From NCBI RefSeq assembly GCF_023515995.1, contig NZ_CP097320.1:1054001-1118000 (forward strand): a DNA stretch of 64,000 bases, written 5' to 3'. The notes under the pieces were generated by a model. It ran no database searches. It saw only the letters and a program-made list of their open reading frames with translations, and was not told the origin of the DNA. Below are positions 25,644 to 34,910 of the stretch, piece after piece (position 1 is the stretch's first letter; each line of letters starts with the position of its first letter). The stretch comes from Candidatus Mycobacterium methanotrophicum (GTDB taxonomy: Bacteria > Actinomycetota > Actinomycetes > Mycobacteriales > Mycobacteriaceae). The position numbers were made by a program, and so were the translations under genes.

Positions 25644-26390
25644 ATGAGGTTGACGGTTCTCGGTAGCGGTGGCTGGATTCCCACCAGCTCGCGGCAGACG
25701 AGTTGCTACCTGATCACCTCCGGCACCCAAGCTCTGGTGCTGGATGCCGGAACCGGCCTGGGCACGCTGCACATCAACCCGTCGCTGCTGGATGGTGTCG
25801 AGACGGTGACCGTGGTGCTCAGCCACTTTCATCTCGATCACGTAACGGGGCTCGGCTTGGTCAGCGCGCGGGGGCTGGGCGACCGGGAACTGACGATCGC
25901 CGGCCCCGGCTCGCTGTGTTACGGCCGGCCCACCCGCTCGATCCTGGAGGAACAGCTACTCGCTTCCCCGCTTCAGACGGCCTCGCCGGTTGCGCCGGCA
26001 CGTTGGGCTGAGTTGGGTTGGGAAACTTTGAGTTTCGCCGGTCACGAGGTGGTGACGTGGGAGCAGACTCGACATAGTTTGCCCTCGGCTGGCTTGCGGG
26101 TGGGCGACCGTTTCGCCTACTGCACCGACACCGAGTTCGACCCGGAGACCATCCGCCGCACAGCGGGCGTGACCACACTGCTGCACGAAGCGTGGCAACC
26201 GGTCGACGCCGAGCGCGGCCACACCTCCGGTGACGAGGTCGGCGTCATCGCCGCGCAGGCCGGTGTTGCACGCCTGATCATCACTCACAACCATCCACTG
26301 CCCGGCGTGCCCGAACGCACCGCGGCTGCCGCGCAAGCACAGTTCGCCGCCGCTGTCTGCGCCACCGATGGGGCGGTTCTGGAGCTGTAG
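25644..26390 (+). CDS. Metallo-beta-lactamase-fold hydrolase (RNase Z-like)
   Basis: 248 residues from ATG 25644. The N-terminus MRLTVLGSGGWIPTSSRQTSCYL resembles RNase Z-like MBL proteins. The metal-binding motif SHFHLDHVTGL lies at about residues 62-72. The later ligands fit AYCTDTEFD (Asp) and ITHNHP near the C-terminus. GHTSGDEVGVIAAQAGVARLIITH is the usual closing block of the family. It is probably a zinc-dependent phosphodiesterase of unknown substrate. The frame is intact. Confidence 0.85.
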   Translation: MRLTVLGSGGWIPTSSRQTSCYLITSGTQALVLDAGTGLGTLHINPSLLDGVETVTVVLSHFHLDHVTGLGLVSARGLGDRELTIAGPGSLCYGRPTRSILEEQLLASPLQTASPVAPARWAELGWETLSFAGHEVVTWEQTRHSLPSAGLRVGDRFAYCTDTEFDPETIRRTAGVTTLLHEAWQPVDAERGHTSGDEVGVIAAQAGVARLIITHNHPLPGVPERTAAAAQAQFAAAVCATDGAVLEL

Positions 26391-26628
26391 CCAGCCGGAA
26401 CACCAAGATTTGGTCACGAACAGGCGGTTCCATCCGCCGAACGTTGCCACCTGCTAAGAGGTGTTATCGCTGGTAGCAGCTGCTTTATACCCGCGCTGTA
26501 GGCTTGTCCCGGTATCTGGCTCAAAACGCGTTACACAGCAGCCTGCCGCATGCTAGACGTCAGGCATTAAACGTCCGCGCAAACTGCAGCCCGGGGGTCA
26601 CGCGCGGCACCCATAGGCAATCGAGGTT
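26391..26628. other. Intergenic region before LCP gene
   Basis: No coding sequence is supported. It should contain the promoter of the LCP gene, but I cannot mark it with confidence. Confidence 0.4.
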
Positions 26629-28182
26629 GTGGTGGCTGACCTGCAGCGATCCAGCGCTAAGCACCGCCATCGCGCCAGCCCGGTGGCGGCGCGGCGGCGC
26701 GCGCTGGCGCACGCCTGTTCGGCGTTGGTGGCGGTGGCCGCGCTGCTAGCTACCGGGTCGGGGTGGTGGATGGCCCACGGCGTACTGGGCGGGATCACGG
26801 TTTCTCAGGCGCTGAGTTCGGAGGATCCAAAGTCCACCGGTGACGCGATGAACGTCCTGCTCATCGGGCTCGACTCGCGAAAGGACCAGAACGGCAACGA
26901 CCTGCCGTGGGCCGTGCTCAAACACCTGCACGCCGGCGACTCCGACGACGGCGGCTACAACACCAACACGCTGATCCTTGCGCATGTCGGCGCCGACGAC
27001 CGGGTTACCGCGTTCTCGATCCCCCGTGACGACTGGGTGCGCTTCAACGGCGTGCCCGGCTACAACCACATCAAGATCAAAGAGGCCTACGGGCTCACCA
27101 AGCAGCACGTCGAGCAGGGACTCATCAACAAAGGTGTGAGCGACGAAAAAGAGCTCGAGACCAAGGGTCGCGAAGCCGGCCGCGCGGCGACGTTGAAGGC
27201 GGTGCGAAACCTCACCGGCGTACCGATCGACTACTTCGCCGAGGTCAATCTGGCCGGTTTCTACGACCTGACCCAAAGCCTGGGCGGTGTGGACGTGTGC
27301 CTGAAGCACGCCGTCTACGACTCCTATTCCGGCGCCGACTTCGCCGCCGGGCGCCAGACGCTGGATGCCGCCCAGGCGCTGGCGTTCGTGCGGCAGCGCC
27401 ACGGCCTGGAAAACGGCGACCTGGACCGTACCCACCGTCAGCAGGCATTCCTCTCGGCGGTCATGCGCCAGCTTCAGGATGCGGGCACCTTCACCGATTT
27501 CGGCAAGCTCAAGAGCCTGATGGCGGTGGCGCGCAAAGACGTCGTCTTGTCCTCGGGCTGGGACGAGGACCAGTTCCGCCGGATGGGCGCGCTGGCGGGC
27601 GGCTCTGTCGAATACCGGACCCTGCCCGTCGTGCGCTACGACAACATCAACGGCCAAGACGTCAACATCGTCGACCCCGCCGCGATCAAGGCCGAAGTGG
27701 CGGCCGCCTTCGGCACCTCCTCGGCAGCCACGACGGCGACCACCTCTGCAGTACCGAACGCGACGACTGTGGTCGACGTGATCAACGCCGGCAACAGCAG
27801 CGGCCTTGCCAGCCAGGTGGCACGTGCGCTGACGAAGGGCGGCTACACCACCGGCGCGATACGCGGCCGCATCCGCGGCGAACCCAGCACGACGACAATC
27901 GAATACGGACCCGGCGCCGAGAGCGACGCACGCAACGTGGCGGCGCTGCTGGGCATCGATGCACCGGACAAATCGAATCGCAAGCTCGAGTTCGGCCACG
28001 TCGAGGTCGTCGTCGACGACAATTACTCCGGCCCGTCGCAGGACGAATCCACGTCCAGTTCCAGCTCGTCCTCAAGCCTTTCCGACGGTTACAGCTACCA
28101 CCGATCAACCACCGACACCACCGAGCCGACCCCCGATCAGGGCGCCCCGATCGACGGCGGCGGCGTGCCCTGCGTCAACTGA
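26629..28182 (+). CDS. cpsA: LytR-CpsA-Psr (LCP) cell-wall ligase
   Basis: A 517-residue protein that, by family knowledge, transfers lipid-linked arabinogalactan to peptidoglycan outside the membrane. A basic cytoplasmic N-terminus is followed by one membrane helix (residues 24-45, LAHACSALVAVAALLATGSGWWMAHGVL is the surrounding block). The LCP domain (about 75-290) has MNVLLIGLDSR, NTNTLILAHV, SIPRDDWV, the Arg pair in FVRQRHGLENGDLDRTHRQQ and PIDYFAEVNLAGF. A LytR_C domain (370-465) follows, then a Ser/Thr-rich tail. It starts at GTG 26629 and is closest to mycobacterial CpsA (Rv3484). Confidence 0.88.
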   Translation: MVADLQRSSAKHRHRASPVAARRRALAHACSALVAVAALLATGSGWWMAHGVLGGITVSQALSSEDPKSTGDAMNVLLIGLDSRKDQNGNDLPWAVLKHLHAGDSDDGGYNTNTLILAHVGADDRVTAFSIPRDDWVRFNGVPGYNHIKIKEAYGLTKQHVEQGLINKGVSDEKELETKGREAGRAATLKAVRNLTGVPIDYFAEVNLAGFYDLTQSLGGVDVCLKHAVYDSYSGADFAAGRQTLDAAQALAFVRQRHGLENGDLDRTHRQQAFLSAVMRQLQDAGTFTDFGKLKSLMAVARKDVVLSSGWDEDQFRRMGALAGGSVEYRTLPVVRYDNINGQDVNIVDPAAIKAEVAAAFGTSSAATTATTSAVPNATTVVDVINAGNSSGLASQVARALTKGGYTTGAIRGRIRGEPSTTTIEYGPGAESDARNVAALLGIDAPDKSNRKLEFGHVEVVVDDNYSGPSQDESTSSSSSSSSLSDGYSYHRSTTDTTEPTPDQGAPIDGGGVPCVN

Positions 28183-28620
28183 GTTCGGCGCCGTCCGTTC
28201 TGGAGTAAAAACGCCAACACGGCGCTCTCGAACGCCTCCTTCGCCTCGATCATGGTCCAGTGCCCGCAGTCGGGGAACATGTGCAATTCGGCGTTGGGAA
28301 TGGTGCGCATCGGCAGCGACGCCATGTCCAGCGGGCTGACCCGGTCGTCGCGGCCCCAGGTGGTCAGCGTCGGCGCCGTGACCCGGTGCATCATCGCCCA
28401 CGGCTGCGGCCCCTTGGACGACGCAAGAGCCTTCATCATCTGCGCGAAGGCTTCGCTGCCGTACATCCGCCGCGCCCGGGCCAGTGTCTGCGGATCGGCG
28501 GCGTGGGCCCATCGCTCCTCGATGAGCTCCTCGGCCACTGTCGCCGGGGCATAGACCATCGAATGCAGCCAGCGGACCAACCGCTCCCGGGTTTCGTCGA
28601 CCACGGCATGTTGTAAAGCG
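28137..28620 (-). pseudogene. Alpha/beta hydrolase (HsaD-like), 3' half only
   Basis: The minus strand encodes the second half of a meta-cleavage-product hydrolase type enzyme: RERLVRWLHSMVYAPA...EERWAHAADPQTLARARRMYG...PTLTTWGRDDRVSPLDMA (catalytic Asp) and AELHMFPDCGHWTMIEAKEAF (catalytic His). The nucleophile half is missing. The frame is fused upstream to an acyl-CoA-dehydrogenase-like remnant, giving a chimeric open frame that starts at 28769. The tail overlaps the 3' end of the LCP gene convergently. Confidence 0.75.
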
Positions 28621-28679
28621 CTTCGCTGACACCGGCTTGCTTCTGCGCGGTGCCGTCGATGACCTGGTTGCCGTTCACG

Positions 28680-28960
28680 ACCCCGGTAGGACGGCACGAA
28701 TGCGTCGCGGACGATGATGTCCTTGGAACCGGTCCCCTTCAGCCCCAACACATTCCAGGAGTCATCCACGATCTGGTAGTCGCTGCGGGCAGGATCATGT
28801 GCAGCATCGTCGACGGGTCAGCGACGCTGCCGTCCGAAATGCCCAGCATGGCGCCGAGGAAAACCCAGTGGCAGTGGTCGGCGCCGGAGCTGAACGGCCA
28901 GCGGCCGTTGAAGACGTAGCCGCCGTCGGTCGGGACGGCGACGCCGGTCGGCGCCTAGCG
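28680..28960 (-). pseudogene. Acyl-CoA-dehydrogenase-like monooxygenase remnant (HsaA-like)
   Basis: Two frames contain one protein. In the first, GGYVFNGRWPFSSGADHCHWVFLGAMLGISDG runs to DPSTMLH. After a shift near 28795 it continues DDSWNVLGLKGTGSKDIIVRDAFVPSYR. These are the middle-domain signatures of the flavin-dependent HsaA-type hydroxylases. Both ends are missing. Together with the downstream HsaD-like fragment, the order (HsaA-like then HsaD-like on one strand) mirrors the sterol-ring cleavage operon. Confidence 0.72.
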
Positions 28961-29038
28961 CGGCGGCGGCGCGCCGTCCCGTTCAGAGGACAGGTTTGGC
29001 GGATTCCCCCGTAAGGAAACTGCGGCATTGTGGAAGCC

Positions 29039-29760
29039 ATGGACATCGGATTCATCGGCCTGGGCAAGATGGGCCACGGCATGGCCGCCAATCTCGTCGA
29101 CGCGGGTCATACCGTCACGGTCTACAACCGAACGCCCGCCAAGGCCGAGACGCTGGCCCGCCGGGGCGCAAGGCCGGCGCACAGCGTTGCGGAGGCCTGC
29201 GGCGGGGACGTCGTCATCACGATGCTCGCCGACGACGCGGCCGTCGAAGCGGTCGTGTTCGGCGAGCATGGCATGCTGGCAGCATTGGCGCCCGGCGCCA
29301 CCCACGTCTCGTCGAGCACGATCAGCGTGGATTTGTCGAGACGCCTGACCGCCGCGCATAGCGCCGCCGATCAGCACTACGTCGCCGCGCCGGTGTTCGG
29401 TCGCCCCGAAGCAGCTGCTGCGGCAAAGCTTTTCGTCATCGCCAAGCCGGCGTCGAGCCGCTGCACTACGTCGACATTCTGACGTCGACCCTGTTCACCG
29501 CCCCGGCCTATCAGACCTACGGCGGGCTGATCGCGCGGCAGGAATTCGAGCCGGCGGGCTTCTCTGCGAGGCTCGGGCTTAAAGACGTCCGGCTGGCGCT
29601 GGCCGCCGCCGAGGAGTTGGCGGTGCCGTTGCCGATCGCCAGCCTGCTGCGCGACCGTTTCCTCACGCTGGTGGCCAACGGTGGCGGAGATTTGGATTGG
29701 TCGGCAATCGCCACGCTGGCCGGTCGCGACGCAGGAGTCGGGTCAGACCACGCCTCTTAG
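29039..29760 (+). pseudogene. Beta-hydroxyacid dehydrogenase (NAD-binding), frameshifted
   Basis: From ATG 29039 the frame reads MDIGFIGLGKMGHGMAANLVDAGHTVTVYNR, then GDVVITMLADDAAVEAVV and YVAAPVFGRPEAAAAAKLFVIA, and ends at 29482. The rest, PLHYVDILTSTLFTAPAYQTYGG...FSARLGLKDVRLALAAAEEL...DWSAIATLAGRDAG, lies in another frame to the stop at 29758-29760. The segment around residues 150-190 is missing at the junction. It is a 6-phosphogluconate-dehydrogenase-like reductase that cannot be made as a whole. Confidence 0.82.
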
Positions 29761-30571
29761 CCCATCGGCGCCGAACACCGGTTCCAGCATCGCGGTGAAG
29801 TCCGGGCCGCGTCGCAGCAGGTGCCCGCCGTCGACGTTGATGATCTGGCCGGTGATCCAGCCGGCCGCCTCGCTCAGCAAAAACATCGCCGCGTTGGCGA
29901 TGTCTTCGACCTCACCGACCCGCGGCAGCGGGGTGCAGCTCCGGTAATCCTCGGACAGTTCCGGCGAGTCCGTGATCGCCGCAACCAGATCGGTGCGGAT
30001 CAGGCCGGGACGGATACCGTTGACCCGCACCCAGGACGGGCCGAGTTCGTCAGCAGCCAGCTGCATCAGGTGGTCGACGCCGGACTTGGTCACCCCGTAG
30101 GCGCCGAACCAGCGGTGGGTGTTGCTGGCCGCGAGCGACGAAATGCCGACGAACGACCCGCCTCCGCCGCGCACCAGTTCGCGGGCGGCGTGCTTGAGCA
30201 CGTACATGGTGCCGTTGACGTTGAGGTCGACGGTGCAACGCCAGGCCTCGGAGTCGATCTGGGTGATCGGCCCGATGGTCTGCGACCCGCCCGCACAATG
30301 CACCACGCCGTGCAGCCGGCCATGCCACGCCGTGACGGCGTCGACCGCGCGCGACCTCGTCTTCGTTGGTGACGTCAGCCGGCTCGTATCGAATCGCGCC
30401 GCCGCCTTTGTGCGCCTCGATCTCCTCGACGGCCGCCGCCAGCCGGTCGGCATTGCGGCCGATGATCATCACTGCGGCCCCGGCGGCTACCAGCCCGGCG
30501 GCCACCCCTTTGCCGATTCCACTGCCGCCGCCGGTAACCAGGTATGTCCGGTCTTCGAACGAAAGCTGCAC
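29743..30571 (-). pseudogene. Short-chain dehydrogenase with one frameshift
   Basis: Reading begins at GTG 30571: VQLSFEDRTYLVTGGGSGIGKGVAAGL with the TGxxxGIG cofactor loop, then EPADVTNEDEVA. A one-base shift near 30350 leads to VDAVTAWHGRLHGVVHCAGGSQTIG, the catalytic part SSLAASNTHRWFGAYGVTKSGVDH (YxxxK present) and EAAGWITGQIINVDGGHLLRRGPDF. The whole would be about 275 residues and resembles SDRs of the mycobacterial sterol regulon (Rv3548c type). In the first frame it is fused without a stop to the truncated enoyl-CoA hydratase upstream. Confidence 0.82.
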
Positions 30572-30594
30572 GCCAGCTCCGTCAGGTTGCGCGA

Positions 30595-30646
30595 GCAGAC
30601 GCAGAATCGCACGCTCGAGCGCCGAATCGTGCGATTCTGCGTCTGC
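30595..30646. repeat. Perfect 18-bp inverted repeat between two genes
   Basis: GCAGACGCAGAATCGCAC at 30595-30612 and its exact reverse complement at 30629-30646 enclose a 16-base loop. The form resembles a hairpin repeat that I recall as frequent between mycobacterial genes, and it could end transcription. Here it falls in an open frame that joins the hydratase and SDR remnants. Confidence 0.75.
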
Positions 30647-30659
30647 CCGCCCGGGGTTT

Positions 30660-31366
30660 ACGGCTCGTCGCGGCGGGCCGGTTTCGACGGCTTTGCCGTG
30701 CGCCAGTCCTCGACATCGGGCGGCAGAGACCTTGGGCACCATGCCGAGCCGATAGGCCTCGTCGGCGTCTAGCGAATCACCGGTCAGCAAAAGCTCTTTG
30801 GCTTTACGTGGGCCGAATTCCCAAGGGTGAGCATAGTATTCGACGCCGGTCATGCCCATGCGGACGCCGACCACGTCACTGAACTTCGCATTGTCGGCGG
30901 CGACGATCAGATCGCAGGCCCAGATCAGCATCAAGCCCGCGGAAATCGCGTTGCCCTGCACCTGGGCGATGGTGATCTTCCGCGAATCGCGCCAACGGCA
31001 GGTGTTCTGGAATAAGTAATGCCATTCCTGAAGGTACGTCTTCTCCGCGACCGGATCACGGGTGGCGCGGTTTATCCGGAAGCTCGGCAATTGGTCCGGC
31101 CCGGGCGCCCGCTCGGCCAATGCCAACTCCGAGCCCAGGTCGTGGCCGGCGGAGAAATTCCTACCGCGCGCAGCCAAGATCACCACCCGAACGGCGTCGT
31201 CGGCCTCGGCTCGCAAGAACGCCTCGTCGAGCTGAACAAGCAGGCCGCGGCTCTGCGCGTTGTGCGCGTCCGGCCGGTTAAGCCAGATCCGGGCGATGCG
31301 GCCGTCGTCGAGCGTTTCGTAGGCCACCAGGTCGTGTGACTTTGTGGCAACCGTGCTGGTGCCCAC
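30660..31366 (-). pseudogene. Enoyl-CoA hydratase/isomerase, C-terminus lost
   Basis: From ATG 31366 the frame shows a crotonase-fold protein: RIARIWLNRPDAHNAQSRGLL, VRVVILAARGRNFSAGHDLGSE (first oxyanion-hole part), ITIAQVQGNAISAGLMLIWACDLIVAADNAKFSD and GPRKAKELLLTGDSLDADEAYRLGMV. After about 210 residues the normal C-terminal helices are replaced by Arg-rich sequence that runs through a hairpin repeat into the SDR gene with no stop codon. The active core is present, but the missing oligomerisation tail makes function doubtful. Confidence 0.8.
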
Positions 31367-31420
31367 CTAGTTGGGGACTGCCATTCGTCACCTCACTCGC
31401 CACTGGTTGGATCCTTACAC

Positions 31421-31439
31421 ATTACGGCCGGCCCGTAAT
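31421..31439. promoter_or_regulatory. 19-bp palindrome, possible repressor operator
   Basis: ATTACGG-CCGGC-CCGTAAT has perfect 7-base arms around a 5-base spacer. It lies between the divergent hydratase remnant (start 31366) and the small gene at 31502. The shape fits a TetR- or GntR-type operator; the cognate regulator is not in view. Confidence 0.45.
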
Positions 31440-31501
31440 GCGCTCATCAGCGGGTTAGCCGTCGGCTGCGGGCGAACACGCACGTCGCATACAGTTATGT
31501 C

Positions 31502-31666
31502 ATGGCCGCTAAACCTGACCCTCACGAAATCGAAGATGTGGAACCGCTAGCCGACACCACTGCAAGGCACGCCAGGCGCGTCGTAGCGGCTTACGCCAAC
31601 GACGCCGACGAATGCCGCGTGTTCTTGTCGATGCTCGGTATTGGGCCGGCAAAGATCGAGGTGTAA
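31502..31666 (+). CDS. Small conserved protein upstream of otsA (Rv3489-like)
   Basis: 54 residues, MAAKPDPHEIEDVEPLADTT at the start and a helical C-terminal half (ARRVVAAYANDADECRVFLSMLGIGPAKIEV). It has no membrane segment or catalytic motif. Its stop (TAA 31664-31666) directly touches the ATG of otsA, so the two are cotranscribed and probably translationally coupled. Its place and size match the small gene before otsA in M. tuberculosis. The function is unknown. Confidence 0.75.
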   Translation: MAAKPDPHEIEDVEPLADTTARHARRVVAAYANDADECRVFLSMLGIGPAKIEV

Positions 31667-33145
31667 ATGCCCCCCGCGGGAGGCCAAGGCTCGGAGCAAT
31701 CTGCCGCCGGGGAGTCCGACTTCGTGGTGGTCGCCAACCGACTGCCGATCGACATGGAGCGGCTGCCCGACGGCAGCACCACGTGGAAGCGCAGTCCCGG
31801 CGGGTTGGTCACGGCATTAGAGCCACTGCTGCGGCGCCGTCACGGCGCCTGGGTCGGCTGGCCGGGGATCGTCGACTTGGGAAAAAACGAGGCCGAGCAG
31901 CCCATCGGCGCCGACGACCTTCGGCTACACCCCGTGCGGCTGTCCGCCGACGACGTCGCCCAGTACTACGAGGGGTTCTCGAACGCCACACTGTGGCCGC
32001 TGTATCACGATGTCATCGTCAAACCGAACTACCACCGGGACTGGTGGGAGCGCTACGTCGAGGTCAACCACCGATTCGCCAACGCCGCCTCACACGCCGC
32101 CGCCCCGGGGGCGACCGTCTGGGTACAGGACTACCAGTTGCAGCTGGTGCCAGCGATGCTGCGCGAACTGCGGCCTGATTTGACGATCGGTTTCTTTTTG
32201 CACATCCCGTTTCCGCCGGTCGAGTTGTTCATGCAGTTGCCCTGGCGCACTGAGATCGTGCAAGGACTGCTCGGCGCAGACTTGGTGGGCTTCCATCTGA
32301 CAGGGGGTGCCCAGAATTTTCTGATCCTGTCGCGGCGCCTGGTAAGTGCGAACACCTCCCGCGGTTCGATCGGCGTTCGGTCACGATTCGGTGAGGTGGA
32401 GGTCGACGGGCGCACCACCCGGGTGGGCGCCTTCCCTATCTCCATCGATTCGAGTGAGCTCGACAAAAAGGGCCGCGACCGCAGCATCCGCAAGCGCGCC
32501 AAAGAAATCCGGGCCGAGGTCGGCAATCCCCGCAAGGTTCTGCTTGGCGTCGACCGGCTCGACTACACCAAAGGCATCGACGTGCGGCTCAAGGCATTCG
32601 CCGAGTTGCTCGCGGAGGGCCGCGTCAAGGGTGACGACACCGTGCTGGTCCAGCTTGCCACGCCCAGCCGTGAGCGGGTGGAAAGCTACCAGGTGCTGCG
32701 CAACGATATCGAACGCCAGGTCGGCCACATCAACGGCGAATACGGCGAAGTCGGGCATCCGGTGGTGCATTATCTGCACCGCCCGGTCCCCCGCGATGAA
32801 CTCGTCGCGTTCTTTGTGGCCAGTGACGTTATGCTGGTCACCCCGCTGCGGGACGGGATGAACCTGGTGGCCAAGGAGTACGTCGCGTGCCGCAGCGATC
32901 TGGGCGGCGCACTGGTGCTAAGCGAATTTACCGGTGCGGCGGCCGAACTCCGACAGGCCTACCTGGTCAATCCGCACGACACCGAAGGCGTCAAAGACGC
33001 GATCGAGGCAGCGCTCAACCAGTCGGTCGAGCAGGGACGGCGCCGGATGCGGGCGTTGCGGCGCCAGGTCCTCGCCCACGACCTCGACCGTTGGGCCCGC
33101 TCGTTCCTCGACGCGCTGAGCGAGGCGCATCCACGTAACGGCTGA
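31667..33145 (+). CDS. otsA: Trehalose-6-phosphate synthase
   Basis: A 492-residue GT20 glycosyltransferase that joins a nucleotide-glucose to glucose-6-phosphate. Conserved blocks: [11 protein letters not shown] near the start, [47 protein letters not shown] (binding His and Asp region), [34 protein letters not shown] and the C-terminal [14 protein letters not shown]...[13 protein letters not shown]. Length is normal. It supplies trehalose for the envelope glycolipids and stress protection. The gene is intact although both neighbours are decayed. Confidence 0.96.
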   Translation: MPPAGGQGSEQSAAGESDFVVVANRLPIDMERLPDGSTTWKRSPGGLVTALEPLLRRRHGAWVGWPGIVDLGKNEAEQPIGADDLRLHPVRLSADDVAQYYEGFSNATLWPLYHDVIVKPNYHRDWWERYVEVNHRFANAASHAAAPGATVWVQDYQLQLVPAMLRELRPDLTIGFFLHIPFPPVELFMQLPWRTEIVQGLLGADLVGFHLTGGAQNFLILSRRLVSANTSRGSIGVRSRFGEVEVDGRTTRVGAFPISIDSSELDKKGRDRSIRKRAKEIRAEVGNPRKVLLGVDRLDYTKGIDVRLKAFAELLAEGRVKGDDTVLVQLATPSRERVESYQVLRNDIERQVGHINGEYGEVGHPVVHYLHRPVPRDELVAFFVASDVMLVTPLRDGMNLVAKEYVACRSDLGGALVLSEFTGAAAELRQAYLVNPHDTEGVKDAIEAALNQSVEQGRRRMRALRRQVLAHDLDRWARSFLDALSEAHPRNG

Positions 33146-33185
33146 ACCGATGGTGCGGTTGCCGGTGCGCTGCAATAATCGCCGG

Positions 33186-33440
33186 GTGATCATCTCCCGT
33201 AGCCTGATCGCCGCTGCTGTAATGGCCCTGGTGGCGCTGGGAACGGCGAGCCCCGCCAACGCGCTCGGGCCGCCGCCGGACGGCATGTACACCTTCAGCG
33301 AACCCGGAGGGCCGCCGACGACCTGAAAGGTCGCTGCGCTGTGCGATGCGCCGTCGCGTCAGCGGGCCATTTCGGATTTCACCGACGCCCGTTCGGAGTG
33401 TCAACGCACAGCAAATTTAGACAAATGGTAGTAGTTTTGC
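33186..33440 (+). pseudogene. Secreted protein (Rv3491-like), truncated
   Basis: GTG 33186 opens a clear signal peptide (VIISRSLIAAAVMALVALGTASPANA, cleavage after the ANA) followed by LGPPPDGMYTFSEPGGPPTT and a stop at 33324-33326. Downstream, another frame reads KVAALCDAPSRQRAISDFTDARSEC, which could be the displaced middle of the mature protein, and then it ends. It sits just after otsA where a secreted protein gene is expected. Confidence 0.6.
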
Positions 33441-34076
33441 CAGGTCAAAGCCCATTGTGACGCAGGCCATCCTGAAACGCGTTCTAGTCGTCGGCGAACC
33501 CGGTCGGACGTCTAAGTCTAAGGACCCTTGGTGGCCGAAACTAATGCGCTTGTCTTGAGTTTTTCTACGGCGTAACGTTCGCTGTGCCCGCTCCACTTGT
33601 GCAGGAATGATGTCCTGACCAGCCACGTTGGTGGTATGGCCGGTCATCGGAACGACCGGACTTCGGCGCAGCGGGTTGCGGCGGTCCGTCGCAGGTTCTG
33701 CGTGAGCTTGCGCTGATTCAGGGAGCCACAGGACTCGGCGGTCAGAAAGCGAAGCCGCCGAGGCCGGTGTCGGACCGCCCACTCGACACCCCCATGACCG
33801 CAGGCGAACCGCCTAATGACTCGATCAGCGTGTCCTTGACGGGGATCTTGGTTCTTGGGCGAGAGGCTGATCACCGAGCCGCCGGCCGGTGAGCACTGTT
33901 GCCGCCTGAAGTGATGGTCAACTTCTAGGGTTAGATCGTGCCCCGGCCGGTTGGTGAGGTCATCTGTAGCGCTCATGGGATGTCGTGCCGGTTCGAGCGC
34001 TGATCCATTAGGTCGCCGCCGGATGCCCTTGGGCTCGAACAGGATTCATCCACGCTGAACCAAGGGAGGCCAATCG
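33441..34076. other. Degraded sequence, possible IS remnant
   Basis: I find no intact gene. Minus-strand frames contain arginine-rich text ending in RFRMACVTMGFDLAKLLPFV before a stop at 33417, which looks like a transposase tail but cannot be assigned. The part next to 34077 may be the non-coding end of the IS110 element, where family members keep a structured RNA. Confidence 0.35.
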
Positions 34077-34583
34077 ATGCTGTTCGTCGGAGACGACTGG
34101 GCAGAAGACCACCACGATGTATGTCTGATGAACGAGACCGGCGAGCGGCTGGCGTCGCGGCGGCTGCCCGAAGGACTGGCCGGGATCGGACGGTTGCACG
34201 AACTGGTGGCCGCCCACGCCGAGGACCCCGCCCAGGTGGTGGTCGGCATCGAAACCGACCGCGGCCTGTGGGTGGACGCGCTGACCGCGGCCGGCTACCA
34301 GGTGTTCGCGGTCAACCCGCTCGCGGTCGCCCGCTACCGCGACCGCCACCATATTTCGGGAGCCAAGTCCGATACCAGCGACGCCAAACTCTTGGCTGAC
34401 CTGGTGCGCACCGATCGGCACAATCACCGCCCGATCGCCGGCGACAGCGGTGCAGCCGAGGCCATCAAGGTGCTGGCCCGGGCCCATCAGAACCTGATCT
34501 GGGCCCGCACCCGCCACACCGACGGTCTGCGCTCGGCGCTGCGTGAGTACTACCCCGCGGCGCTGGAGGCGTTCGAGGATCTA
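34077..34583 (+). pseudogene. IS110-family transposase, N-terminal DEDD domain only
   Basis: From ATG 34077 the sequence encodes the RuvC-like DEDD domain of IS110 transposases: FVGDDWAEDHHDVCLMNETG (first acidic residues), QVVVGIETDRGLWVDAL (Glu), AVNPLAVARYRDRHHISGAKSDTSDAKLLADLVRTDRH (two Asp) and LRSALREYYPAALEAFEDL. At about 34583 it is cut and followed by unrelated sequence belonging to an IS630 remnant. The C-terminal serine-containing Transposase_20 domain is missing. Confidence 0.88.
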
Positions 34584-34677
34584 GTGTTCTGCGCCGTTAA
34601 TTCGTTACATAATTTTAATCGATGGGCTTCGGCGCCGTTGCACGACGAATCACGTTGGTGGATAGGATGATTGGTGT

Positions 34678-34909
34678 ATGGCATCACGCGGGCGACCGAC
34701 GGCGGAGTTGGCGTTGACCGAGGAGGAGCGTCAGACTCTGGTTCGGTGGTCACGGCGGGCGAAGTCGTCGCAGGCATTAGCCTCCTGCGACGTGGCGTCC
34801 ACAAAAGCGTTGCGGCACTAGAGAAGGACATCAAGAATTGGATCAAGCACTGGAACGCCGGCCCCAAGCCGTTCGTCTGGAAGAAAACCGCCGAAGAGAT
34901 CCCCGTTGA
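34678..34909 (+). pseudogene. IS630-family transposase remnant with internal deletion
   Basis: ATG 34678 opens MASRGRPTAELALTEEERQTL and RWSRRAKSSQALA, the N-terminus of an IS630 transposase. It then jumps to the last part: ALEKDIKNWIKHWNAGPKPFVWKKTAEEI, in another frame. The catalytic DDE domain is deleted. The left piece joins the cut IS110 gene, and the right piece interrupts the 3' end of an SDR gene. Confidence 0.82.
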
Positions 34910-34910
34910 C

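Noticed and set aside
30595..30646. Rho-independent terminator of the hydratase gene
   Set aside because: The hairpin is perfect but lacks a T-run on either strand and lies in an open frame, so I list it as a repeat and not as a proven terminator.
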